64,000 bases of DNA from NCBI GenBank assembly GCA_008973525.1, contig WACJ01000047.1:310001-374000 (forward strand). The letters run 5' to 3'. Numbering within the stretch: position 1 is the first letter of the stretch; the number at the start of each line of letters is the position of its first letter. Of this stretch, positions 51,901 through 56,900 are shown in pieces. The notes under the pieces are model-generated. The model saw only the letters and a list, made by a program, of their open reading frames with translations. It was not told the DNA's origin and did no database searches. The position numbers and the translations under genes were made by a program. This stretch comes from Stenopsyche tienmushanensis. Lineage: Eukaryota > Arthropoda > Insecta > Trichoptera > Stenopsychidae.

Positions 51901-52431
51901 TAAAAATATATATGCCATTAATTGATAAGGGTAAATAAGTGAAATTTACGACTATGCGATTCGAGAAGATTACGGGTCGTGCTTAAGTCGGATTTGCGAC
52001 CCTGCCCGAAATGAAAGACCCTTTCGACCTACGTGAGTCGTAATGTACTGGACTTAACGACTAAATGCTAAAATTGGCTACACATTAAAGTATACACCGC
52101 AAAATAATTACTTTTGCATTAACGCAACCCGAATGGGGGAAGAATCAAATTCGACTCGATCATATCTTACTGCCAAACGAGAAGCACTATAGAACATGTG
52201 CATAATTTACAATTATTTATGAATGGATTGGATACTCACTTTTCCTTTTGGAACTTGAGGGTGTGGACGATCTGCGGTGACTTCTGCCTGAAGTTCCAGA
52301 GATGAAGACAGTCGTCCGCCGTCGCCGTGACCAGAGCACCCTCGTTGACCAGGAACTGCACGTGCATCACGGCTTCGCCCCCCGGTGCGGCTTCGTGCCT
52401 GACGTGTGCGTCCACCCCTGGACGGCCAAGT
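5006..52431 (-). CDS. Tomosyn: Tomosyn (syntaxin-binding protein 5), internal part of gene, 17 exons
   Basis: Tomosyn is a cytosolic WD40 protein of the lethal giant larvae family. It binds syntaxin/SNAP-25 through a C-terminal R-SNARE motif and restrains synaptic vesicle priming and exocytosis. The join, in transcript order, is 52431-52240, 41024-40890, 21461-21398, 21325-21118, 21044-20969, 20886-20732, 20652-20489, 20409-20279, 20203-20124, 20054-19888, 19794-19681, 19567-19407, 19165-18970, 17730-16719, 5505-5389, 5311-5189, 5115-5006. All introns are GT-AG and all phases agree, giving 3205 nt of continuous frame. Family landmarks seen: GRPGVD, NEGALVTATADDCLHLWN, VGTERGNVHVVHIE, CVAWHHEGKQF, EMEYTVVDFITLCD, CCTYFADCPSDL, WPINGGEW, HADGSIKFWDAS, SFSRSRSSSMSSLE, LWVGTSLGSVL and YEPWRDEN. 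The start codon, the first WD repeats and the R-SNARE are not in the window. Assignment rests on remembered family motifs, not a search. The sister family Lgl lacks the SNARE-linker pattern seen here. Confidence 0.93.
5189..5311 (-). CDS. Tomosyn: Tomosyn exon E16
   Basis: 123 nt. Acceptor TTTCAG|AT, donor ATTAG|GTGAAA. It reads PSALLPTLWVGTSLGSVLTV then MITLPESDTRHSQPVIVSIL, matching CLWVGTTLGTVL and QPVIVSPSG of the family. The phase is 2 nt in and 1 nt out. Confidence 0.94.
5389..5505 (-). CDS. Tomosyn: Tomosyn exon E15
   Basis: 117 nt. Acceptor GCGTAG|AT, donor ATCAG|GTACCT. It reads KLDNSFSRSRSSSMSSLENI then STEAIQCLAFADSYTKKS. The DNSFSRSRSSS...EAI--L-F motif is diagnostic of tomosyn after the variable linker. 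The acceptor has an unusual GC-containing tract (GGCCGCGTAG) rather than a clean pyrimidine run. Confidence 0.92.
5643..5749. repeat. Inverted repeat with 16-bp perfect arms
   Basis: AATATAATTTGGTTTA at 5643-5658 is the exact reverse complement of 5734-5749, with 75 nt between. A smaller internal pair (ATTTTTCT / AGAAAAAT) allows further folding. In the pre-mRNA it lies about 140-245 nt upstream of the E15 acceptor. It could be a tiny MITE remnant. Confidence 0.7.
10890..11110. other. GC- and CpG-rich island within AT-rich intron
   Basis: About 220 bp with markedly higher GC and many CpGs, flanked on both sides by very AT-rich DNA. It contains a perfect 14-bp palindrome AGGAGGCGCCTCCT (10925-10938) and repeats of GTAGGAGGCG. 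All three minus-strand frames are open for 74-90 codons, which is expected from GC content alone and is not evidence of coding. It could be an alternative exon, an internal promoter or enhancer, or inserted DNA. No family match was recognised. Confidence 0.45.
14827..15639 (-). mobile_element. Deleted mariner-like element with terminal inverted repeats
   Basis: The termini read GATTGTCCCGTTAGGAATGT on the left and GATTGTCCCGTTAGGAATGC on the right (inverted), flanked by TA at 14825-14826 and 15640-15641, the mariner/Tc1 target duplication. Total length is 813 bp, against about 1.3 kb for a full mariner. The minus strand carries a disrupted transposase. Confidence 0.88.
14900..15529 (-). pseudogene. 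Mariner transposase pseudogene
   Basis: Starting at an ATG at 15529, the disrupted frame shows NICDTLG, FKSENFSLENKVRSARKAKV and DDNILRAEIESNLT, the mariner N-terminal helix-turn-helix and linker. It then shows MGKAIKQGSWILHDIND, HEVLPYGQITTRVIYCSQLE and QHDNAQPHKSKMTENKLKEL. The second catalytic Asp (HDNAQPH; the normal form is QDNARPH) is kept. The block around the first Asp (usually GDEKW) is absent between HDLI and LIYHEVLP, an internal deletion. Several stops are present. It is non-functional as protein, though the ends look mobilisable in principle. Confidence 0.85.
15923..15964. repeat. CA/TA microsatellite
   Basis: An ACACAC run passes directly into about a dozen TA units with one TTTA interruption. 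It is a simple repeat inside the intron. Confidence 0.85.
16719..17730 (-). CDS. Tomosyn: Tomosyn exon E14, large hypervariable linker exon
   Basis: 1012 nt, about 337 codons, with acceptor AACCAG|GCT and strong donor TTCA|GTAAGT. It encodes a Ser/Asn/Glu-rich, probably disordered insert between propeller strands, the hypervariable region that is alternatively spliced in tomosyns. Visible landmarks: RRKSTTWKGFNLKRQLSKVD (a basic RRKS-type kinase site then an amphipathic basic stretch), RPPRAKKKGKSIASMDKRDQ, LLSVPNIKYVRQENILKDLR, and FAGNLMRRF at the end. The open frame continues past the donor to 16645, but the splice site and the family pattern (RRFx-K followed by SFSRSRSSS) indicate the exon stops at 16719. 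Insects use alternative exons near here (13A/13B in Drosophila). Which one this corresponds to I cannot say. An acceptor 17-18 nt further in is possible but less good. Confidence 0.88.
17731..18969 (-). other. 1.2 kb Tomosyn intron between E13 and E14
   Basis: AT-rich intron. I see no exon-like block, RNA gene or transposon in it. Confidence 0.6.
18970..19165 (-). CDS. Tomosyn: Tomosyn exon E13
   Basis: 196 nt. Acceptor TTTCAG|A, donor GATCAG|GTATAA. It reads MAFGNDHGLVIIDVVHRVIV, then WSASSAELYGSQDPYFRSPR, then RTYPDSHGPSMSSHSEAQRS and PSIDQ. It matches the FGN--G-A-VD / ELYGS-DPY-R-PRSPR segment of tomosyn. From here the protein enters the long, poorly conserved linker of the second propeller. 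Confidence 0.93.
19407..19567 (-). CDS. Tomosyn: Tomosyn exon E12
   Basis: 161 nt. Acceptor TTATAG|GG, donor GGACT|GTAATT. It reads GSCGLRVRGGPGVRKAAGFQ, then AALVCTPPTPPRPPDPTAPA, then SKITALTINSSYGL. The first part is a Gly/Arg- then Pro-rich loop. The last part matches ITSLALNSSYGL of tomosyn. CT plus A from E13 makes Leu. Confidence 0.92.
19681..19794 (-). CDS. Tomosyn: Tomosyn exon E11
   Basis: 114 nt, exactly 38 codons, phase 0 both sides. Acceptor TTTCAG|GTG, donor AAAAAA|GTGCGT. It reads VLEIPLNYDVSEDNENSPEC then EFIPSSHRQSVSQDADKK. The start matches the family's VLEI/MLEV strand. The rest is a low-conservation acidic and Ser-rich loop. Being in-frame and symmetric, it could be skipped without a frameshift; this is inference. 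Confidence 0.88.
19888..20054 (-). CDS. Tomosyn: Tomosyn exon E10
   Basis: 167 nt. Acceptor TTTTAG|TT, donor CATAT|GTTAGT. It reads FEKSHPRSMDGLEEDPLAIQ, then LISLCPESRKLAVAGAAAHV and IFFKFRKTESVSETY. It matches the tomosyn EDP-AIQ-IS-CPESR-L--AG--AHVI-F-F block. It ends in phase 0. Confidence 0.95.
20124..20203 (-). CDS. Tomosyn: Tomosyn exon E9
   Basis: 80 nt. Acceptor TTCCAG|G, donor AAAG|GTAAAT. It reads HADGSIKFWDASAGSLQILY then KLKTAK, a classic WD40 repeat of the family (GHADGSVKFWDAS). The 1-nt overhang G joins TT of E10 to give Val. Confidence 0.95.
20279..20409 (-). CDS. Tomosyn: Tomosyn exon E8
   Basis: 131 nt. Acceptor ATATAG|ATT, donor ACAGG|GTTAGT. It reads IPAFYSVGRQNSQKRVEFSE, then KEWPINGGEWSPASCSYNEI and IVTG. 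WPINGG is a tomosyn signature. An alternative donor two bases earlier would break the GHADGS codon, so AACAGG is preferred. Confidence 0.94.
20489..20652 (-). CDS. Tomosyn: Tomosyn exon E7
   Basis: 164 nt. Acceptor TTTCAG|AT, donor GATTTG|GTACGT. It reads MQDPYAIVVLLQNDLVMIDL, then GYPCFENPYSMDLHESAVTC and CTYFADCPSDL. The EPYAVVVLL-DLV-IDL and ESxVTCC-YFADCP motifs are diagnostic of tomosyn. It ends in phase 0. Confidence 0.96.
20732..20886 (-). CDS. Tomosyn: Tomosyn exon E6
   Basis: 155 nt. Acceptor TTTCAG|G, donor CGCCG|GTGATT. It reads ESYIIFSGGLPSDKAGRTPS, then MNGKTTTVLEMEYTVVDFIT and LCDSPYNA. This is the IIxSGGL / VLEM-Y-VVDF-TLC block of tomosyn. Third-position GC is low (about 14 of 51 codons), unlike exon E1. 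Confidence 0.95.
20969..21044 (-). CDS. Tomosyn: Tomosyn exon E5
   Basis: 76 nt. Acceptor TTGTAG|GT, donor CTGG|GTACGC. It reads GKTNKDGKLETCKPIQRVEW then KTSKTG, matching the PHG-x-KDGK...CKPI segment of tomosyn. Phases on both sides (2 nt in, 2 nt out) agree with neighbours. Confidence 0.93.
21118..21325 (-). CDS. Tomosyn: Tomosyn exon E4
   Basis: 208 nt. Acceptor TTTCAG|CTG, donor CATG|GTAATA. It reads LLIAFESGQMAVWDLRTRTA, then CVAWHHEGKQFMSCHTDGSL, then PKPLTVSYPH. It contains a complete WD40 repeat ending with a VWDL tetrad. This is one of the most conserved tomosyn segments. It leaves a 1-nt (G) overhang. Confidence 0.95.
21398..21461 (-). CDS. Tomosyn: Tomosyn exon E3
   Basis: 64-nt microexon-sized segment. 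Acceptor TTTCAG|A, donor CAAG|GTATGA. It reads VRQTHPGSVVQISDNPLDAS then Lys, matching the tomosyn HPG-VV-ISD-P motif. It ends in phase 0. It is the first exon of a compact cluster with introns of only 69-113 bp for the next nine junctions. Confidence 0.93.
21850..21888. repeat. Perfect 16-bp hairpin with 7-nt loop
   Basis: CAATTGCAGTATTTCA at 21850-21865, loop CGTGCAT, then the exact reverse complement at 21873-21888. It lies about 390 nt upstream of the E3 acceptor in transcript sense. The stem does not extend, so it is short for a microRNA precursor. Confidence 0.8.
23725..24195. repeat. hAT-derived dispersed repeat, copy 1
   Basis: This copy shares long near-identical stretches with 32600-32920 (GAGCCCCCATTTTCG, TTATTTATTTCCGTCGCTGC, CATCACCGGTAGGGAAAGG) and, inverted, with 42590-42880 (TCCAAGCGTCCAGATTTCGG-type end and AGTAGTTACG). 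It is linked to a hAT transposon because copy 2 continues into hAT transposase coding sequence. The exact ends and target duplication were not determined. Confidence 0.75.
28125..28600 (+). pseudogene. Second mariner-type transposase relic
   Basis: From 28125 the frame reads QQMIDNDLYVSIREISRRLG, then TEDFRYNSYKLRSE, a TAG, then MARFIKSNKLLHKIKHPLEP and NVLWFY, stopping at 28409. After frame changes, HIMVFDIIIPPRIFK and VIKFWIE-stop-FAAERSYK follow. These correspond in order to the middle of a mariner-type transposase (SIREISRELG, LLNKLKHP, LWFFSDEK, MVFGVV, PWI, GRPYVFQQD). The first catalytic Asp (in SDEK) is replaced in the WFYIMRK stretch. It differs from the TIR-bearing mariner at 14.8 kb, so it represents another lineage. 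Confidence 0.7.
32434..32643 (-). pseudogene. hAT transposase C-terminal dimerisation domain fragment
   Basis: A 69-residue open frame ending in TAA. It contains YLMTIPPTGVEAEGAFLAAS then CLTSKIRSRLNDETLDALML, which matches the hAT C-terminal dimerisation domain (LLtIPpTSvEaERaFSaa...K-RsrLsdetLdaL). Immediately upstream it runs into the dispersed repeat (to 32920), so coding sequence and upstream region were probably joined by an internal deletion. The canonical ERxFS reads EGAFL here, so a conserved Arg is lost. Confidence 0.8.
32600..32920. repeat. hAT-derived dispersed repeat, copy 2
   Basis: Similar over its length to copy 1 (GAGCCCCCATTTTCG through CATCACCGGTAGGGAAAGG and AAAACATATATGTA), then similarity stops. 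Adjoining sequence to the left encodes the hAT dimerisation domain. Confidence 0.75.
33330..33480. other. GC-richer intronic patch with GGTCGG repeats
   Basis: It contains ACGCGTCGGCGACGTGGGG, the near-palindrome AGGTCGG-G-CCGACCT (33364-33378) and another GGTCGG shortly after. It has no open frame with family support. A regulatory element or an old insertion are both possible. Confidence 0.3.
34393..34490. repeat. hAT-derived dispersed repeat, copy 3 (fragment)
   Basis: Only the central part is present: GATTCGTAATTATATTACG, then CCCGTATCTATTATATTTCA and ATCGATATTCCCAT, as in copy 1 (about 23888-23966). Confidence 0.7.
35374..35446 (+). repeat. tRNA-derived SINE-like sequence (RNA polymerase III A and B box)
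   Basis: TCGGCTCGGTAGTTAAGTG (35374-35392) resembles a tRNA A-box region. GGTTCAAATACC (35435-35446) resembles a B box, with flanking GAGGG/CCCTC able to form a T-arm-like stem. Spacing suits a tRNA-derived promoter, but no cloverleaf could be drawn, so it is not called as a tRNA gene. Confidence 0.4.
36771..36960 (+). pseudogene. pogo/Tigger (jerky-type DDE) transposase relic
   Basis: The plus-strand frame reads ATDGQNGMSLTHFWKEYNIN then KAVQNIGDA and a TGA where Trp is expected. After a shift it reads STVSIAWKNFIRNFF. This follows the C-terminal pattern of jerky/Tigger transposases (L--FWK-F-I-DAI-NI--AW----...W-KL). It is short and without recognisable ends. Confidence 0.5.
39864..40058. 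mobile_element. Short inverted-repeat element (MITE-like)
   Basis: ATGTTGGGCGACGATAATGT at 39864 and the inverted ATGTTGGGCGACGAGAGTGT ending at 40058 match over 23 bp with two differences. Total length is 195 bp. Inside, TTAACCCTTTGAGTAGTGAG at 39901 is a piggyBac-like terminus placed within a nested palindrome (CTACTC ... GAGTAG). No target duplication was resolved. Confidence 0.55.
40400..40560. repeat. Dispersed repeat, copy A (unknown family)
   Basis: AATAAACACTG, CTTGAAATCGA, ATTAGTCGATGAATTTGGG, AACGATCTATACAATCGTGC and GATGTACGCAGG occur in the same order in inverted orientation at 52910-53060. The tail beyond GTCTCTGTCT diverges. It could be a terminal repeat of a retroelement; I do not recognise the family. 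Confidence 0.65.
40890..41024 (-). CDS. Tomosyn: Tomosyn exon E2
   Basis: 135 nt. Acceptor TTGCAG|G, donor GAACC|GTAAGTAA. It reads ITCLHLPLQSKWLHVGTERG then NVHVVHIETFVLSGYIINWN and KAIEP, a highly conserved WD-repeat stretch of tomosyn. It is separated from E1 and E3 by the two largest complete gaps in the gene (11.2 and 19.4 kb). The terminal CC plus A of E3 makes Pro. Confidence 0.94.
41142..41161 (+). other. G-rich tract, putative G-quadruplex near E2 acceptor
   Basis: Seven G, TTATT, three G, A, four G. In the transcript this is a C-rich run starting about 120 nt upstream of the E2 3' splice site. The plus (template) strand meets a four-tract quadruplex pattern. Confidence 0.5.
42506..42553. 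repeat. Paired AATCCCGGGA motifs
   Basis: AATCCCGGGATCCCG at 42506-42520 and AATCCCGGGATTA at 42541-42553. Each holds the palindrome ATCCCGGGAT. Such sequences occur at the ends of some hAT elements, and a hAT-derived repeat starts about 40 bp away, but the link is inference. Confidence 0.4.
42590..42880. repeat. hAT-derived dispersed repeat, copy 4 (inverted)
   Basis: Reverse-complement match to copy 1. TACACCTCACCAACACGATG, CGAAATCTGGACGCTTGGAA, GCGTAACTACTAATTAGCGA and CCTTTCCCTACCGGTG correspond to 24195 back to about 23990, continuing into the TCGATATGAAAT part. A possible terminus is TAGTGGCGTAACTAC, typical in style for hAT ends. Confidence 0.75.
46727..47280. mobile_element. piggyBac-like MITE
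   Basis: The left end is CCCTTTGCGGACTATT, preceded by TTAG. The right end, inverted, is CTCTTTGCGGTCGATG, bounded by TTAA. 12 of 16 terminal bases match, and TTAG is one change from the piggyBac target TTAA. Length is 554 bp. An 83-codon minus-strand open frame inside (46872-47123) has no recognised domain. Confidence 0.45.
47408..47434. repeat. Perfect 10-bp hairpin
   Basis: CTGGATGATG, loop ACGTCGA, CATCATCCAG. It lies just outside the piggyBac-like MITE. No function can be assigned. Confidence 0.6.
52240..52431 (-). CDS. Tomosyn: Tomosyn exon E1 (first exon visible)
   Basis: 192 nt. The acceptor is ..TACAG and the donor AAAA|GTGAGT. It begins in phase with a 1-nt overhang, then reads LGRPGVDAHVRHEAAPGG and continues to NEGALVTATADDCLHLWN and KSPQIVHTLKFQKE, which is the N-terminal propeller of tomosyn. 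It ends with 2 nt (AA) that complete Lys with the next exon. It is unusually GC-rich: I count about 48 of 63 complete codons ending in G or C. The longer open frame over the same bases (52213-52476) is a different frame and is not used. Confidence 0.93.
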
Positions 52432-52909
52432 CTGTACGTGACGAGTTAAGGAAAACAGTATTTGCACACTATACATTAATGCTGGACCTCTATCTTTCGG
52501 ATTGATCGTCTAATTTTGTGATACCATGGAGTTGTTATGCATGAAAGCGATCCAAATAACAAATTATTAAGGGCTCGGATTGTTAAGAGGGCCATAAGTG
52601 GGGTAAAGCAATAAAATGAAGGTACTGCTAATTCAGGTACGCACAGTTTTATTGGATAAATATGCCGTAAACAACTATCATGTATATGAACATTTATGGA
52701 ACTACTCGTATATGGCTTATCGACCTTATAAAATTATACGAGGGAGAATCTAAAATCATCTATCCCCGACTGTAAAATTAATATTAACCCCTAAAGGAGT
52801 ACCATCCCAGAGCCTGGGATCCCCCCTCCTCCACTTATCAGAAAAAGCACTCTCGTGCTCGGAGGCAGACAGAAACAGAAAGAGAACGTAGCGCAGTTCG
52901 AAAGACAGA

Positions 52910-53060
52910 GACGGAGAGCTTCCCTGCATACATCGCACGATTGTATAGATCGTTAGCCCAAATTTATCGACTAATAATGATTTCGATTTCAAGTTTGTTA
53001 TTCGTTCACGCAAATAAATTACTGAATATTGTATGCTATCAACAGTGTTTATTTACAATT
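52910..53060. repeat. Dispersed repeat, copy B (inverted relative to copy A)
   Basis: Its reverse complement carries AATAAACACTGTTGATA, AACTTGAAATCGAAATC, ATTAGTCGATAAATTTGGG, AACGATCTATACAATCGTGC and GATGTATGCAGGG in the order seen at 40400-40560. The copies then diverge. Confidence 0.65.
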
Positions 53061-53924
53061 TACTCTGCCTCAAATTGAAGATTGCCTTATGCTGATAGGA
53101 GCTGACAGAAAGTAATCGGTGTAAACGATTTTGGCATCAACGACTTCATCGATTTTAAATTTGCTCACTCCTCAAAAAATTACTATGTTTTAGAAAAATG
53201 CATATTTTTTGATACAATACCTTTGGTTTTCAATGAAATATGTTCATCTATCGACGATGATTACTGTATTAAAAAATATTTTAGACTATTCCGAGAGCTA
53301 CGAAAAAAAAATGTTATTTGTGTGTTTTATCTTGGAGTGCTATTTTAAGGGACCAAGTATAACTCTAATGGCGTAAGATCAGGATTATAAGGGGATGTTT
53401 TTTTCCCCCAATGACTTTCACACTCCCTCTTGTGGGACCAATGCGATAATGTGGCTACCAACCACACTTCCTATAGATTCGAATCCAAAATACATTTACA
53501 TCGCTAAATAACAGCACAATTTATATTTACAATAACAGTTGATTATTTTTGCAAAATATGTTTTTATAAAGATCAATATCAATATCATGAAAAAATACTT
53601 AATTTTTTTAATTTTTTAAAATTAGCATAAACCTGTTTCAATATCCAAATTGTCTTGGTAAAATATTTTTCCACTGTCTGGATTTAAACTTAAATTTTTA
53701 CAACAAGAGTAATATGATACATCCTGATATATTAAGCATGAAGAAATCAACTTACTCTATTTTTGCTTAAAGCACCAACCTGAACTATATTGATATTATT
53801 ATTTCATGTGTATAAGGAAGCAACACAATCGCCATCATCACTATGTTTTCTAAATGCAATGTTCTTATAAGTCTTCATTATTTAAACATACTACCATGGA
53901 TAATAATCTGGCATAAAATTCATC

Positions 53925-53985
53925 AACTTAAAGAAGAAGAAAACTTAAAGAAAATTCATCAACTTAAAAAATTCATCAACTTAGA
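53925..53985. repeat. AAATTCATCAACTTA direct repeat, three units
   Basis: Three near-identical 15-base units, the second and third adjacent and the first about 40 bp earlier, separated by an AAGAAGAAGAAAAC stretch. Small local duplication. Confidence 0.6.
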
Positions 53986-56900
53986 CTTTTATAAGATCAA
54001 AGCAAATTATCGATTGAATATTGTTTCAATGAAATAATTGTATTGCATTGATATTATATTCTCCAATTTAATATATTTACATAAAAATGTAACAATATTG
54101 TATTGAATGCATAAAAATAGCATCCATCAGATTTAATGCATACATTCACCTCGCCATATGCTCTATGTTGAAAGCATTTAACCTCAGAGTCTTTTATTTA
54201 TGAACGCCGAGTCCCGAGCTACCAATTTTCGATCGTACATATTTTGATAATCGAATAAGCATTCTCGAAAGGGTTGTGATATATTACTCAGAACAAGCGC
54301 GATGATTTGATTTAAAAGGCTTCTTGCCCTTTTTGCGCTCCTTTATTTGTTTTAAATGAAGAGCAGCAATGTCTTTGATATGACAATATATTTTATTAAT
54401 CGAAATAATATGATTTCTCTACAACTGAGTTCAACAAAGCAATATCTCACATACATGAGGATCTTCCAATGAAAATGTTCAGCTCGTATTTTCATTAGAT
54501 TTCATTTACTTGCTGCAGTGGTCCTTCAGCTTTTAATAAAAGCACTGAAATTTTAATTTAGAATGGAACTACAGCGAGCGAGCGAAATATTTCACATACT
54601 GAAATAAAATTCACATACGATACGAAGCACGATCGCAAAATTTTACAATCAGACCTCCCCGGGGCACTCGCCGGTATGTAGCAGATTGGAATAGTTTTAT
54701 ATTGTTTTTGCGGGAGGGTGGTAAAATAGTTTACCTGGAATTTTTAAGGGTTTGAACATCATAGAGTAAATATCAAATTTCGGACAGCGAATAAACGTCC
54801 TACGTTTATTAGCGAATATAATTGCGGGGCGGATATAATGAGATCAAGGGATGTAACTTCGGCGCTCGTTTATCATCACAAAGAGAATTTAGTGTAAACT
54901 GGGAAATGACATCAAAGACTTTATGGTATTAGTCCGAGCTAAAATACCAGCTAACCGTTCATTTGTCTGCTGCGCAAAGAATATTAATAATACTGGGAAA
55001 ACATCCCTTCATTATTGTGTTATGGGGGTGGCTGAATGAGCAATGGAGATGAACGTTTGAAGCCGTCAACGAGCCAATTGAAATAAATCCCATTTACATC
55101 GGATTTACTAAAAGACAGACGAAAAAATATAAAAAGCGATTATCGTTATTGAAATTAATATCAATGGGATTTAAATAGCATCATAGTAACATATGGTTTG
55201 GTGCGTTGGGAGCTATTTCTGTATACGAATTAAATATGCAAGTTCAAAATTAATATGAAAAATTGAGAAACTACAATTATGAGATGACTTTTAAAAATCT
55301 AAAGATTTATAACAAAAATATGCATATGAAAATTAGCATAAAAATAGATAATAAGTTATTCGTGCAGTGAGTTGTTAGATTTATCACTGATTGTGTCTTA
55401 AAATCATTTTTGTTAAGATCATTATAATTCATGAATATTACACATACTTTGATGGCTATATGTTTTAGAATTATTTTAGAAATATATAGCACAACAGTGC
55501 GAGAATATTATTTTTGTAGTAATCCCTGGATTTCATGATTCAACTCAGACGGGTACAATATAAAAATGGTTAAGACATTACAATAACAGTATTTTCCATT
55601 ATGTTATGGAACAAATAAAATTCAAGCATTTGTCCCAACATCGGCGAAGAAACTCCAGGAAGTAAACTCAAATGAAGAGAAACACTCCGAATACATAAAA
55701 ACATATTTTTTATACGCGGGAAAAGAACAGCCCAACAATCGCGAGAGTTATAAATTTAATTTTTAACAACACAATGGAGGCTTTTTCGCCAAATTCGCAA
55801 GAAAATTTGATTCGCGCTCATACAAAGTTATTTTTGCGGGAAACCTTTTCAAAATATTCGAATTCTCAAAAGTTGTATTTTATGGCTCAAGAAATACAGA
55901 ATTCAGTCCTTTGTCTACAAATTTCGATTGCTTCTAGCAAGTTTATTAACGACAATAGAACTATGATAAAGTTCCTTCAGAAGTTTGAACATTATTTACA
56001 GGTGCGGAGCCGAGTACCATTTGTACAAGCTTCTGACATTACACAATACGAGTACTCGAGGTACTAAGAGTCTTAAGGCACTCGAGAAGAATAAATTGTT
56101 TAATTTTATATAAAAGCAGAGGGTTTCAAATGCGAATTCACTCGAAAAGCTCTGGATAGGTTTCAAGAATGTCTACCGATAAATAACATAAGCTTTGTGT
56201 GCGTAAGAATCAGCAAAAGCTCACCAATCTTTGAGCCAACAAAATAATTTTGCATTCATTTAATTTAGGCAATAAAAGAAGCCTCTATTTATATTCAGCT
56301 GTTCAGCTAATAAAAAAACCTTTGACGCTTTTATCACCGCCACGTTTGTGCAATAAATTTAGCAACTAACAGGCGCCAGAGGAAATATATGTACGTGAAC
56401 GGAAATCACGTTACCGAATTATACACCGTTAATAAATGTTCTAATTTATGTTTCCTAAAAATGGCATAAGTTCAGACTTGCCTAAGTAGATTTGCGATAC
56501 AAATTAAAATTCGTCCATAAAATCGTATACCGCAGCGAAAAGGTCCCGAATTATTTTCAGTGCGTAATTCGGGAAAGGATGCCCATAAATGCTCCCTGTG
56601 TAATACCATACGACTTAAATATCGATACAGTACATAACAGTTTACGGTTCCGACCCGAAACTCGGAAAATGACTAATTAGTTGTTTGAAAAGTTAGACCC
56701 TTGGGGACTATTGAGAAATTTGTTTGCATTCATAATTCAACTGGCCGTTTTAAATTGCCCTACTGGAGGTTTTCCAAATCGAGAAAACCCTCGCATTTTA
56801 ATGTTCTGGTCGTATGTTAATTCTGTTATGTTGTTCGAATGAAGTGCTACTTAGTTCCATAATGTTCCAGGAAAATATCTAAAAACGCATCAATCAAATT

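Larger units (their letters stand above)
41025..52239 (-). other. 11.2 kb Tomosyn intron between E1 and E2
   Basis: Contains a G-rich tract (41142-41161), paired AATCCCGGGA motifs (42506-42553), an inverted hAT-derived repeat copy (42590-42880), a piggyBac-like MITE (46727-47280) and a hairpin (47408-47434). Unassigned open frames occur at 44465-44893 and 49475-49633, without family match. The remaining sequence shows nothing else I can support. Confidence 0.65.

Noticed and set aside
52213..52476. 87-codon Arg-rich open frame over exon E1
   Set aside because: It is the wrong frame; the tomosyn frame over the same bases gives a clear family match with proper splice sites.
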